NCBI RefSeq assembly: GCF_900142295.1
Contig: NZ_FSRL01000002.1
Location: forward strand, 1 to 64,000
DNA length: 64,000 nt
Source: Vannielia litorea
Lineage (GTDB): Bacteria > Pseudomonadota > Alphaproteobacteria > Rhodobacterales > Rhodobacteraceae
Direction: 5' to 3'
Below the pieces are notes generated by a model. It worked only from the letters and a program-made list of their open reading frames with translations, had not been told where the DNA came from and made no database searches. The position numbers and the translations under genes were made by a program. Shown here piece by piece: positions 54,969 to 63,034 of the stretch; positions within the stretch are counted from its first letter, which is position 1; the number at the start of each line of letters is the position of its first letter.

Positions 54969-55604
54969 ATGCGGGGTTGGATCACGGCGGCACTGATCGG
55001 TCTGGCGGCGCCTGCCTGGGCCGAGGGCGAGCCGGCCGGGGACTTCGACTACTACGTGATGAGCCTCTCCTGGTCGCCCAACTGGTGCGCCCTCGAAGGC
55101 CGGGCCAAGGACTCGCCGCAGTGCGACCGTGGCCGGGGCTTTGGCTGGGTGCTGCACGGGCTCTGGCCGCAGAACGAGCGCGGCTGGCCCTCCTTCTGCC
55201 GCACCGGCCTGCGCGACCCCTCCCGCGGCGAGACGGCGCAAATGGCTGACATCATGGGCACTTCCGGCCTCGCCTGGTACCAGTGGAAGAAGCACGGGCG
55301 CTGCGCGGGGCTCTCCGCGTCCGACTACTACGCCACGGCCCGCGAGGCCTATGGCAGCGTCACGCGGCCCGAGGTCTTTCGCAGGCTGAAGGACCCGATC
55401 ACACTGCCCGCTTCGGTCGTCGAGGAGGCCTGGCTGAAGGACAACCCCGACCTGACCGCCGAGATGCTGACCGTCACCTGCAAGGGCGGGCATATCCAGG
55501 AGGTGCGGATCTGCCTGACCAAGACGCTCGAGCCGCGCAGCTGCGGGGCCGATGTGTCGCGCGATTGCCGGATGCAGGATGCCGCCTTCGAGCCCATTCG
55601 CTAG
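54969..55604 (+). CDS. RNase T2-family ribonuclease, exported
   Basis: The 211-residue product starts with a signal peptide (MRGWITAALIGLAAPAWAEG). It has YYVMSLSWSPNWCAL, the CAS-1 motif VLHGLWPQ with the catalytic His, and the CAS-2 motif WYQWKKHGRCAGLSASDYY with the second His, Lys and Glu/His positions. The fold and the two active-site motifs identify a T2-type RNase that cleaves RNA to 2',3'-cyclic products. It would act in the periplasm. Confidence 0.92.
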   Translation: MRGWITAALIGLAAPAWAEGEPAGDFDYYVMSLSWSPNWCALEGRAKDSPQCDRGRGFGWVLHGLWPQNERGWPSFCRTGLRDPSRGETAQMADIMGTSGLAWYQWKKHGRCAGLSASDYYATAREAYGSVTRPEVFRRLKDPITLPASVVEEAWLKDNPDLTAEMLTVTCKGGHIQEVRICLTKTLEPRSCGADVSRDCRMQDAAFEPIR

Positions 55605-55664
55605 AGGGGTGATGGCCCACAGGGTGAGTCGCGCCCGCCGCGTCTTCGGCAAACCGGGCCCCGG

Positions 55665-56093
55665 TCATACCGGAAAGGAATCGTCCACCGGAGGGTCGGC
55701 ATAGGCCTCGGCGGAAGGGTCGGCCTCGGTGATCCAGGCCCGCGCCGCGCCCAGCTGGGCCAGCTCGAAACAGCGCACCGGCGCCGAGATCAGCGGCGCG
55801 AAGAGGCTGACGCCATGGCGGATCCAGCCGACATCGGTAACCACGGCGATCCGGGCGAAGTCGTGCAGGTGGCTCATGCCGAGCCGGGCGTCGCTGATCG
55901 CCGCGCCGGTGGTGAACCCCGCAAAGTCCTCGCCCAGCAGGTAGAACAGCCTCACATGGTCGTGCCGGCGCAAACGCTCCTCCAGCGCCGGGCGCAAGAC
56001 CTCCTCGTAGGCGGCGGCGTCGATGGTGCCCTGGCCGGAGACGGCCAGCACGTCGGGCGGGTAATCGGGAAGGATGGTGAAACCGTCGGTCAT
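55665..56093 (-). CDS. STAS/SEC14-like (SpoIIAA-like) protein
   Basis: From the ATG at 56093, after AAAGGAGGCCGC, the product has 142 residues: MTDGFTILPDYPPDVLAVSG, then AAAYEEVLRPALEERLRRHD, HVRLFYLLGEDFAGFTTGAA and VVTDVGWIRHGVSLFAPLIS. This fits the SpoIIAA-like/STAS family with a mixed alpha-beta fold. Function is unknown. The longer frame to 56150 lacks support. Confidence 0.8.
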   Translation of the reverse strand: MTDGFTILPDYPPDVLAVSGQGTIDAAAYEEVLRPALEERLRRHDHVRLFYLLGEDFAGFTTGAAISDARLGMSHLHDFARIAVVTDVGWIRHGVSLFAPLISAPVRCFELAQLGAARAWITEADPSAEAYADPPVDDSFPV

Positions 56094-56169
56094 GCGGCCT
56101 CCTTTCAGGGGATGGGCGCGCGCGTTCGGGGCAAAGCGTACACCGGGCATAAAACCCGACCAACCCCCC

Positions 56170-56198
56170 TTGCAATGCCCGGGAGGGCCGGTTAGATC
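56170..56198 (+). promoter_or_regulatory. Sigma70-type promoter of the tRNA-Arg gene
   Basis: TTGCAA at 56170-56175 and TAGATC at 56193-56198 are 17 bp apart, ending 10 bp before the mature tRNA 5' end. The match is fair. Confidence 0.5.
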
Positions 56199-56208
56199 AC
56201 GCCTCCAC

Positions 56209-56285
56209 GGACTGGTAGCTCAGTTGGATAGAGTACTTGACTACGAATCAAGGGGTCGGGGGTTCGAATCCTCCCCAGTCCGCCA
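56209..56285 (+). tRNA. tRNA-Arg (ACG anticodon)
   Basis: The 77-nt sequence folds as a complete cloverleaf: acceptor ggactgg/ccagtcc, D-arm with agctcagttggatagag, anticodon arm cttga-ctacgaa-tcaag with anticodon ACG, T-arm gggggttcgaatcctcccc and CCA encoded. A34 is normally edited to inosine to read CGN codons. The 3' half, from the anticodon loop, is the attachment site of the downstream island. Confidence 0.95.
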
Positions 56286-56288
56286 CTT
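56241..56288 (+). repeat. Attachment-site repeat, left copy (att core, 48 bp)
   Basis: This stretch begins at the anticodon loop (ctacgaatcaaggggtcg) and runs through the CCA end and ctt. It is identical to 62953-63000. The base before it differs at the two sites, so the core is 48 bp. It forms the left border of the island and restores a full tRNA. Confidence 0.9.
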
Positions 56289-56688
56289 AACCCCCTGAAA
56301 TAAAAGAGAATTTTTGTGTTGCGCCTCGGCGATACTGATGCAGGCTGGCTAAGTTATTGATATTGCGTTATTTTACAGAACCCGCTCCGGACCCCAAGAA
56401 ACCCATTTTTTGCCCGAAGGCGCGCGCCCAAGCCACTGTAATCATTTATAAATTTTGTGGCGAGGTTTGATAGACCACTTGATTTATATGTAAGTGGTCC
56501 CTGCCGGCGGTGAGATCGCGAGACAAGGGCGCATAATCAACTGTTATAAAACAATAATAATCCGAATGATGACGGTTGTTAGAAGGAGCATCTTGAGCAT
56601 GACTGTTGCACCTTGCCTGCCCGTTTGCTCAGGTGCGATGAACCCCAGGGACCCACGTCCTAAAAATTGAGAATGTCGTCGAGGCACC
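56289..56688 (+). other. AT-rich island leader before the R-M gene
   Basis: This 400-bp stretch has no convincing gene. It contains a perfect 8-bp inverted repeat, gaccactt-N11-aagtggtc (56473-56499), runs of A and T near 56300-56460, and a 23-25-codon frame at 56594-56668 (TTG or ATG start, MTVAPCLPVCSGAMNPRDPR) that follows AAGGAG and ends before the R-M gene. It may hold the promoter and regulator sites. Confidence 0.5.
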
Positions 56689-59600
56689 ATGCAGCTACAG
56701 GACCTGCTCACGGAATTTCGAATCGGGTCGAGGTCCGAACGCGAAAAGGGCGAATATTTCGAACGCGTGGTGAGAGTCTTTCTGGAGCAGGACGATGTGC
56801 AGCAGCAGTTCTACTCAGAGGTAGTGCCGTTCCACAAGTGGGCAGAGAGACACGGATGGAGCCAAACTGATACTGGCATCGACCTCGTCGCCACGCTTTC
56901 CGATGGGTCTGGCTATGCCGCAGTTCAATGCAAGTTCTACGCGCCTGAGTATCCCATCCAAAAGCCCGATCTCGACAGCTTCTTGTCAGCGGCGTCGAAC
57001 GATATTTTCACCCGTCTGATAATCGCAGACACGACGCGAAAGGAGTTCGGTCGGAACGCACTCGAGACATTGAACAACCTTTCCAAACCTTGGAATCGGA
57101 TCGCGATAGACCACTTGGAGGCAAGCCGGATTGACTGGTCGCAGTTCCTACGGACGGGCCGCGTAAGCCTCGCGAAGAAGAAAGAGCTGCGCGACCACCA
57201 GCGAGACGCCTTGTCCGCTGTCGAAAGTGGCTTTGAAAATGCGGACCGTGGCAAGTTGATCATGGCCTGTGGGACAGGCAAGACCTTCACGGCACTACGG
57301 GTTGCTGAGCAACTGGCAGGAAGTGGCAAACGTGTTCTCTTCATGGTCCCGTCCCTCGCACTCATGTCGCAAACCGTGAGGGAGTGGAAGAATGACTGCC
57401 AGGAGGAATTCTTCGCATTCTCTGCGTGTTCGGACGTTCGCGTTGGGCGCACGGTCGATGCGGACAGCCTCGATCTGAACGTCCACGACCTGGCCTTCCC
57501 AGCCACGACTGATCCCGAGAAACTGGCACGCCAGGTCAATGCCTCTGATGGCGACAAGATGACCGTTGTCTTCTCGACCTATCACTCGATTGATGTGCTC
57601 ACTCGTGCCCAGAGGGACTACGGCCTGCCAGCGTTCGATCTGGCAATTTGCGATGAGGCTCACCGCACTACCGGCGTCACGCTCAAGGACGAGGACGACA
57701 GCACCTTTGTCCGTATCCACAGTGATGACTACGTGGTGGCCAAGAAGCGGCTCTACATGACCGCTACGCCGCGCATCTTCGGCGATGGAGCGAAACGGAA
57801 AGCAGACGATCACGATGCCGAGCTGGCGTCGATGGACGACGAGGCGAAGTTTGGCACCGATTTCTTCCACCGTGGCTTCGGCTGGGCGGTCGAGAACGAG
57901 CTGCTGACCGACTACAAGGTCGTGGTGCTGGCCGTGGACGAAGGGCTGATCTCGAACACGATCCAGAACCGTCTGAAGGTCGGCGCGGAACTTACCCTCG
58001 ACGATGCGACCAAGATTATCGGCTGCTACAAGGCGCTCACGAAATCCGATCTGGCCGCCGACTTGGAATTCGACCCTCGACCGATGCGCCGTGCGCTGGC
58101 CTTCTGCCAAAGCATCGCGAAATCCAAGATCATCGAAGACGAGTTTGCGCAGGTCGTCGAGGAATACACCGGAAACGAGCTGATCGACGATGGGGGACAT
58201 CTCAACACCGAGGTGCGCCACATCGACGGCGGCTTCAACGCCAGCGCGCGTGAGGAGATGCTGAACTGGCTCAAGGCCGATGCGGGCAACGATACTTGCC
58301 GCATCCTGACCAATGCCAAGGTGCTGTCCGAAGGCGTGGACGTGCCCGCGCTTGACGCGATCATGTTCATGCACCCGCGCAAGAGCCAGATCGACGTGGT
58401 GCAATCGGTTGGCCGCGTGATGCGCCGCGCCGAGGGCAAAAAGCTCGGCTATGTCATCCTGCCGGTGGCCATCCCGCCCGACACCACGCCCGAAGCGGCG
58501 CTGAACGACAACGAGCGCTATCAAGTCGTCTGGCAAATCCTCAACGCGCTGCGTGCCCACGACGAGCGTCTGGACGCCCGCATCAACCAAGCCAAGATCG
58601 GCGAAGATATCAGCGACAAGGTGGAACTGGTGCGCGTCTCCTCGGAGACGGAGCTGCGCAATCTGACCGCCGTAGTCGATGATTTCACCACGTCGAAGAC
58701 CAAGGCCGCGAAGGCCAGCGCGGGGATTGGCAGCGATGTGCCTGAGCGTCGGCCCGATGCCGTCATCGAGCAATCCGAGATGGTCTTCGACGAATTCACC
58801 CGCGCCATCATGGCCAAGATCGTCGAGAAATGCGGCACCCGCGAATACTGGGATACCTGGGCCAGGGACATCGCTAAGATCGCCCAGACGCACATCACCC
58901 GCATCACCACCATCGTCGCCAAGGAGGGGCGGGAACGGACTGCCTTCCTCGCGTTCCTAGAGGAGCTGCAAGACGACCTGAACCCCGAGATTTCCGAGGC
59001 CGAAGCCATCGAGATGCTGGCACAGCACCTTATCACCAAGCCGGTCTTCGACGCGCTCTTCAAGGGCCACCGCTTCACTAAGGAGAACCCCGTATCCCGC
59101 GCGATGGAGATCGTGCTGGGTCAGCTCCATGAGCACAATCTGGAGAAGGAATCCGATAGCCTCGCCAAGTTCTACGCCAGCGTGGAACGTCGCGCGGCGG
59201 ATGTGAAAACCGCGCAGGGCCGCCAGACCCTGATCACGGAGCTATACGACAAGTTCTTCCGCACGGCCTTCCCCGTGCTCACCGCGCGGCTTGGCATCGT
59301 CTACACGCCGGTCGAGGTGGTGGATTTCATCATCCACTCGGTCAATGACGTGTTGAAGGCGCAGTTCGGGCAGACGCTTGGCTCCAAGGGCGTGCACATC
59401 CTTGACCCTTTCACCGGCACCGGCACCTTCATCACGCGGCTGCTGCAATCCGGCCTCATCGCGCAGGATGAACTGGAGCATAAATACAAGCACGAGATTC
59501 ACGCCAACGAGATCGTGCTGCTGGCCTATTACATCGCCGCCGTGAACATCGAGACGGTCTATCACGAACTGGCCTATGGCTCGCTCTCGGCCAACGCGCC

Positions 59601-61575
59601 CTATGACCCGTTCGAGGGCATCCTGCTGACCGACACCTTCCAGATGTATGAGCAGGAACGCGACATGATCGCCAACCTCTTGCCCGACAACTCGGAGCGC
59701 CGGACCAAGCAAAAGGCGCTGGATATCCGCGTAATCATCGGTAACCCGCCCTATTCCGTGGGGCAAAAAAACGCGAACGATGATGCTAGGAACATCCCTT
59801 ACAAAGCATTGCGAAAAAAACTTCAAGACACTTATATCGGCAAGTCTAAAAGTAACGCAAGAAGCGTGTACGACACATATATACTTGCTTTGCGTTGGGC
59901 TACGGACCGCCTCAAGCTCACCGATGCAGGTATTGTCGGTTTTGTTTCGGGCAGCGGTTTCATCGATAAACCCGCCATGGACGGTGTTCGGCGCTGCCTT
60001 GGCGAAGATTATAGTTCTCTCTACATCTTTAACCTCAGAGGTGACATTCGTAAGAACATGTTGAACAAAGGCGCTGCCCGAGAAGGTGGGAACATCTTCG
60101 ATTCAGGCAGCATGTCTGGCATCTCTATCTCGATCTTGGTCCGGAATCCCGATCAGCCCGACAAAGGTAGAATCCACTATTTTGATATTGGTGATGACCT
60201 TTCGGCCCTTGAAAAGAAGAACCTTATTGCGGGATACGGTTCCATCGCAGGGCTCACCGATAAGTGGACTTCTGTTACACCGAACGATCAATGTGACTGG
60301 ATCGGACAGCGCGACGCTAGCTTCTTGGAATACGTTGCGATTGGCGACAAGCAAAAGCGCGAGAACATTGTAGTTTTTGAGAATTTCTCTCTGGGCGTTA
60401 CCACCAACAGAGATGCTTGGGCGATCAACTACTCGAAGCCGGCAACATCGGAAAACATGAAGCGTATGATCAAGTTCTACGACGAGGAACTTGATCGTTA
60501 TATTTCCTCAGGTTCCGACAACGTTGACTCTTTTGTCACCTACGACGACAAAAAGATTAGCTGGTCACATCACCTCAAGAAGCGCTTCGGATCGGGGCGG
60601 AGAAGCAAATTTTCCGAGGACAAAGTCAGACGGATTCATTATCGGCCATTTTCGCAGCAATGGGAGTACTATGATAAGCTGTTCAACGAGTACGTCTATC
60701 AGACCCCGAGGCTATTTGGCGAGCGAGGTGACGTTCAAAACAATGCGGTCCTGTTATCTGGCACAGGGGCCAGGTCAGGGTTCTCGGCTCTGATGGTCAA
60801 TCAGATTTATTCTGGTGACCTCATAGAAAAAGGCCAGTGCTTCCCCCTTTATCTCTACGAAGAAACGCAACCCGATGACGGCCTCTTCGCCACCTCGGGC
60901 GATCATGCGGGCGGCCTCACCCGCCGTGATGCGATCACCGATGAAGGCCTCGCGCATTTCCAAGCCGCCTATCCGGGCAAGGAGATCAGCAAGGAAGACC
61001 TGTTCTATTACATCTACGGACTTTTGCACTCGCCCGACTACCGCGAGCGGTTCAAGAACAACCTCGCCAAGCAGCTCCCCCGCATTCCGGCGGTCAAAAC
61101 CTTTGCCGACTTCGCCGCCTTCCGCGACGCGGGCCGCGCCCTCGGCGATCTGCATGTGAACTTCGAGACCGCCGAGCCCTACATGGTGACGTTCAAGGAA
61201 GGCACCCACGACCTCATCCCCGAGGCCCAGGCCGATCCGGTGAAATTCTACCGCGTCAAGAAGATGAAGTTCGGCGGCAAGGGCAAGGAGAAGGACAAGA
61301 CCACCGTCATCTACAACGACAACATCACCATGCAGAACGTCCCGCTGGAGGCCTACGACTACGTCGTTAACGGCAAGCCCGCGCTGGACTGGGTGATGGA
61401 GCGGCAGGTCGTCAAGACCGACAAAGCCAGCGGCATCGTCAACGACGCCAACGACTACGCCAACGAGACGGTCGGCGACCCCCGCTACCCGATGCTGCTG
61501 TTCCAGCGCGTCATCACGGTGAGCCTTGAGACCATGCGGATCGTTCGGGGGCTGCCGAAGTTGGAGATCGACTGA
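56689..61575 (+). CDS. Type ISP-like single-chain restriction-modification enzyme
   Basis: The 1628-residue product combines all activities in one chain. Residues 1-160: Mrr-like nuclease, with TDTGIDLVATL and AAVQCKFY (Asp, then Gln-x-Lys). Residues 165-620: SF2 helicase-translocase, with ACGTGKTFT (Walker A near residue 193), CDEAHRTT (DEAH box from Asp322), LYMTATPRIF, and DVVQSVGRVMRRAEG. About 840-1080: N6-adenine methyltransferase, with VYTPVEVVDFI, DPFTGTGTF (near residue 906) and GNPPYSV (Asn1019). The rest is target recognition and a C-terminal domain. This is the layout of LlaGI/LlaBIII-type ISP enzymes. The target sequence cannot be predicted. Confidence 0.9.
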   Translation: MQLQDLLTEFRIGSRSEREKGEYFERVVRVFLEQDDVQQQFYSEVVPFHKWAERHGWSQTDTGIDLVATLSDGSGYAAVQCKFYAPEYPIQKPDLDSFLSAASNDIFTRLIIADTTRKEFGRNALETLNNLSKPWNRIAIDHLEASRIDWSQFLRTGRVSLAKKKELRDHQRDALSAVESGFENADRGKLIMACGTGKTFTALRVAEQLAGSGKRVLFMVPSLALMSQTVREWKNDCQEEFFAFSACSDVRVGRTVDADSLDLNVHDLAFPATTDPEKLARQVNASDGDKMTVVFSTYHSIDVLTRAQRDYGLPAFDLAICDEAHRTTGVTLKDEDDSTFVRIHSDDYVVAKKRLYMTATPRIFGDGAKRKADDHDAELASMDDEAKFGTDFFHRGFGWAVENELLTDYKVVVLAVDEGLISNTIQNRLKVGAELTLDDATKIIGCYKALTKSDLAADLEFDPRPMRRALAFCQSIAKSKIIEDEFAQVVEEYTGNELIDDGGHLNTEVRHIDGGFNASAREEMLNWLKADAGNDTCRILTNAKVLSEGVDVPALDAIMFMHPRKSQIDVVQSVGRVMRRAEGKKLGYVILPVAIPPDTTPEAALNDNERYQVVWQILNALRAHDERLDARINQAKIGEDISDKVELVRVSSETELRNLTAVVDDFTTSKTKAAKASAGIGSDVPERRPDAVIEQSEMVFDEFTRAIMAKIVEKCGTREYWDTWARDIAKIAQTHITRITTIVAKEGRERTAFLAFLEELQDDLNPEISEAEAIEMLAQHLITKPVFDALFKGHRFTKENPVSRAMEIVLGQLHEHNLEKESDSLAKFYASVERRAADVKTAQGRQTLITELYDKFFRTAFPVLTARLGIVYTPVEVVDFIIHSVNDVLKAQFGQTLGSKGVHILDPFTGTGTFITRLLQSGLIAQDELEHKYKHEIHANEIVLLAYYIAAVNIETVYHELAYGSLSANAPYDPFEGILLTDTFQMYEQERDMIANLLPDNSERRTKQKALDIRVIIGNPPYSVGQKNANDDARNIPYKALRKKLQDTYIGKSKSNARSVYDTYILALRWATDRLKLTDAGIVGFVSGSGFIDKPAMDGVRRCLGEDYSSLYIFNLRGDIRKNMLNKGAAREGGNIFDSGSMSGISISILVRNPDQPDKGRIHYFDIGDDLSALEKKNLIAGYGSIAGLTDKWTSVTPNDQCDWIGQRDASFLEYVAIGDKQKRENIVVFENFSLGVTTNRDAWAINYSKPATSENMKRMIKFYDEELDRYISSGSDNVDSFVTYDDKKISWSHHLKKRFGSGRRSKFSEDKVRRIHYRPFSQQWEYYDKLFNEYVYQTPRLFGERGDVQNNAVLLSGTGARSGFSALMVNQIYSGDLIEKGQCFPLYLYEETQPDDGLFATSGDHAGGLTRRDAITDEGLAHFQAAYPGKEISKEDLFYYIYGLLHSPDYRERFKNNLAKQLPRIPAVKTFADFAAFRDAGRALGDLHVNFETAEPYMVTFKEGTHDLIPEAQADPVKFYRVKKMKFGGKGKEKDKTTVIYNDNITMQNVPLEAYDYVVNGKPALDWVMERQVVKTDKASGIVNDANDYANETVGDPRYPMLLFQRVITVSLETMRIVRGLPKLEID

Positions 61576-61587
61576 TCCAAGCAGGAC

Positions 61588-62013
61588 CTATCCCTCCACG
61601 ACCTCTTCGGTCTTGGGCACTCGAATCTCCGATTGGTGCAAGCACACGGTCACCGCTGCACCGCATGAGTCGCACACAAGCGCATCTTTCGGAACGGGAT
61701 ACCCCGGGGGGACCGGGGTGAAACTGAGCACGTCACTGACAACGACATCGTCTGATATTCGCTTTTGTCGTAGCCCGTGGCCAATGAAGCGATCCGGCAC
61801 CCCAAATGCCAAGGTGTCCAGCGGGGCCCGAAGCACTTTTGCCAACCGCATCATGAGTTCATAACTGGGATTATTCTTACCCCGTTCCCATTGCGAAACC
61901 GTCGCTCGCTCGACGCCCAGTGCCTCCGAAACTTCTGCTTGCGTGAGGTGCCGCGCACGCCGCGCACTGAGGATTCTCCGCCCCCGCTTGATCTTATCCT
62001 GGCTCGACTTCAT
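61588..62013 (-). CDS. XRE-family regulator with C-terminal Cys/His domain
   Basis: From the ATG at 62013, 5 nt after GGAGG, the product has 141 residues. A helix-turn-helix occupies about residues 15-65: LSARRARHLTQAEVSEALGV, ERATVSQWERGKNNPSYELM. The C-terminal half has PVPKDALVCDSCGAAVTVCL then HQSEIR, a CxxC-x6-C-x-H pattern that could bind zinc. It is convergent with the R-M gene and divergent from the second regulator. A perfect palindrome lies 25 bp upstream. Confidence 0.82.
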   Translation of the reverse strand: MKSSQDKIKRGRRILSARRARHLTQAEVSEALGVERATVSQWERGKNNPSYELMMRLAKVLRAPLDTLAFGVPDRFIGHGLRQKRISDDVVVSDVLSFTPVPPGYPVPKDALVCDSCGAAVTVCLHQSEIRVPKTEEVVEG

Positions 62014-62037
62014 TTCGTCCTCCACTCAGCCACCGGA

Positions 62038-62052
62038 GTTCCGATTCGGAAC
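62038..62052 (-). promoter_or_regulatory. Perfect 15-bp palindrome upstream of the XRE regulator
   Basis: gttccgattcggaac is a perfect 7-1-7 palindrome 25 bp upstream of the regulator start. A second, shorter one (tgtgc-N7-gcaca) lies near 62070-62086. Both fit operator sites for a dimeric helix-turn-helix protein in the shared divergent region. Confidence 0.55.
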
Positions 62053-62204
62053 ATTCTGCCTCCGATATGTGCCGAATTAGCACATTGCTGCAACGAAGTT
62101 ATTTCTCACAGAGGAGTTTGCGATGCTCCGAGATTGCTCCATAGATGTGAAATGTTAGGACCGCTCACATTCTAGGGGTTCGGTGACGGTTCGACGGGGT
62201 GGCG

Positions 62205-62477
62205 ATGGACTGGGAAAAAGAGCTTGGTTGCACCATGCGAGACCTCAGGAAGGCCGCTGGTCTGACGCAGCAGGAGCTGGCGGAACGCCTACAAAAGGCT
62301 CGATCCCACGTCGTTCGCATCGAAGCGGGCCAGAAGAACCTGCTGTTGGCCGAGTTCTACGACTGGCTATCGGCCACCGGGATCGAAGGCGATCTCGCAG
62401 TCGCAATCTTTGAGAACTTGCGAAGCATCCGGGACACCGCCGTTGAGCCGGATCAGCGTGACCGGAAACAGGACTGA
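62205..62477 (+). CDS. Small XRE-family DNA-binding protein
   Basis: The 90-residue product from ATG 62205 (a GTG at 62199 is also in frame) starts MDWEKELGCTMRDLRKAAGL and has TQQELAERLQKARSHVVRIE then AGQKNLLLAEFYDWLSATGI, a complete HTH_3-type domain. The last 20 residues are polar. Its role may be control of the R-M gene or of the island, but it has no clear link beyond position. Confidence 0.78.
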   Translation: MDWEKELGCTMRDLRKAAGLTQQELAERLQKARSHVVRIEAGQKNLLLAEFYDWLSATGIEGDLAVAIFENLRSIRDTAVEPDQRDRKQD

Positions 62478-62952
62478 CACTCTCGATTCTGGGAGTCGTC
62501 GCTACTTGGACCCGCGTGAGGCTCGCTTGCGGCTGGAGTTGGTTCTTCTCACACCCCAATGCAGTCGATTTCTCTCGCTCCAAACCCGGCCTCAAACCGC
62601 GTGAGGTTGTGGTTGGGAGCAGTGTTTAAGCGGTTGCAAGCACCCAGCATCCAGCGCCTTCACCGCCTTGCCGCACCCTGAGGAGGTATCGAAAGTGACA
62701 CAGAGTGTGAGAGATTATTGCCCTGTATAGAGTACTTGATTGGTAGATCTCACATTACGATCTGGAGGCTGTTCGGGTTGCTTTCCACTTTAGTAAGAAA
62801 ATCTCACAATAAAGCACTCGAGAAGTTTTAATTGAATATTTTCAATGACTTAATGGCTGATATCTCCTGCGCCCGGAAACCGATGGGTTCGTTGTGGGCC
62901 ATTCCGAGAATTAACATATTGAAAACATTGGAAAAAATAGGCCTTCGCCTGG
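62478..62952 (+). other. Island right-end noncoding region
   Basis: This 475-bp region has no convincing gene. It contains three of five copies of a heptamer TCTCACA/TGTGAGA found in the window from 62104 to 62808 (exact sites at 62547, 62706 and others, see findings), a 13-bp match to the tRNA-Arg D/anticodon arm (62727-62739) and the palindrome ttgaa-tatt-ttcaa near 62833. The base composition falls below the host average in its last 250 bp. Confidence 0.5.
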
Positions 62953-63000
62953 CTACGAATCAAGGGGTCGGGGGTTCGAATCCTCCCCAGTCCGCCACTT
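62953..63000 (+). repeat. Attachment-site repeat, right copy (att core, 48 bp)
   Basis: Identical to 56241-56288. It begins at the anticodon loop, lacks the 5' half of the tRNA and cannot fold as a tRNA. It marks the right end of the island and the original 3' end of the tRNA gene. Confidence 0.9.
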
Positions 63001-63034
63001 CCCCTGATATCCGACTGAGACACGCCGCGCGGCG

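Larger units (their letters stand above)
56286..63000 (+). mobile_element. tRNA-Arg-integrated genomic island carrying a type ISP-like R-M system
   Basis: The island is bounded by a 48-bp perfect direct repeat of the tRNA-Arg 3' end. It contains one very large restriction-modification gene and two XRE-family regulator genes. The control regions at both ends are AT-rich relative to the host. No integrase or excisionase is recognisable between the repeats, so it may depend on a recombinase encoded elsewhere or be immobile now. Confidence 0.85.
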
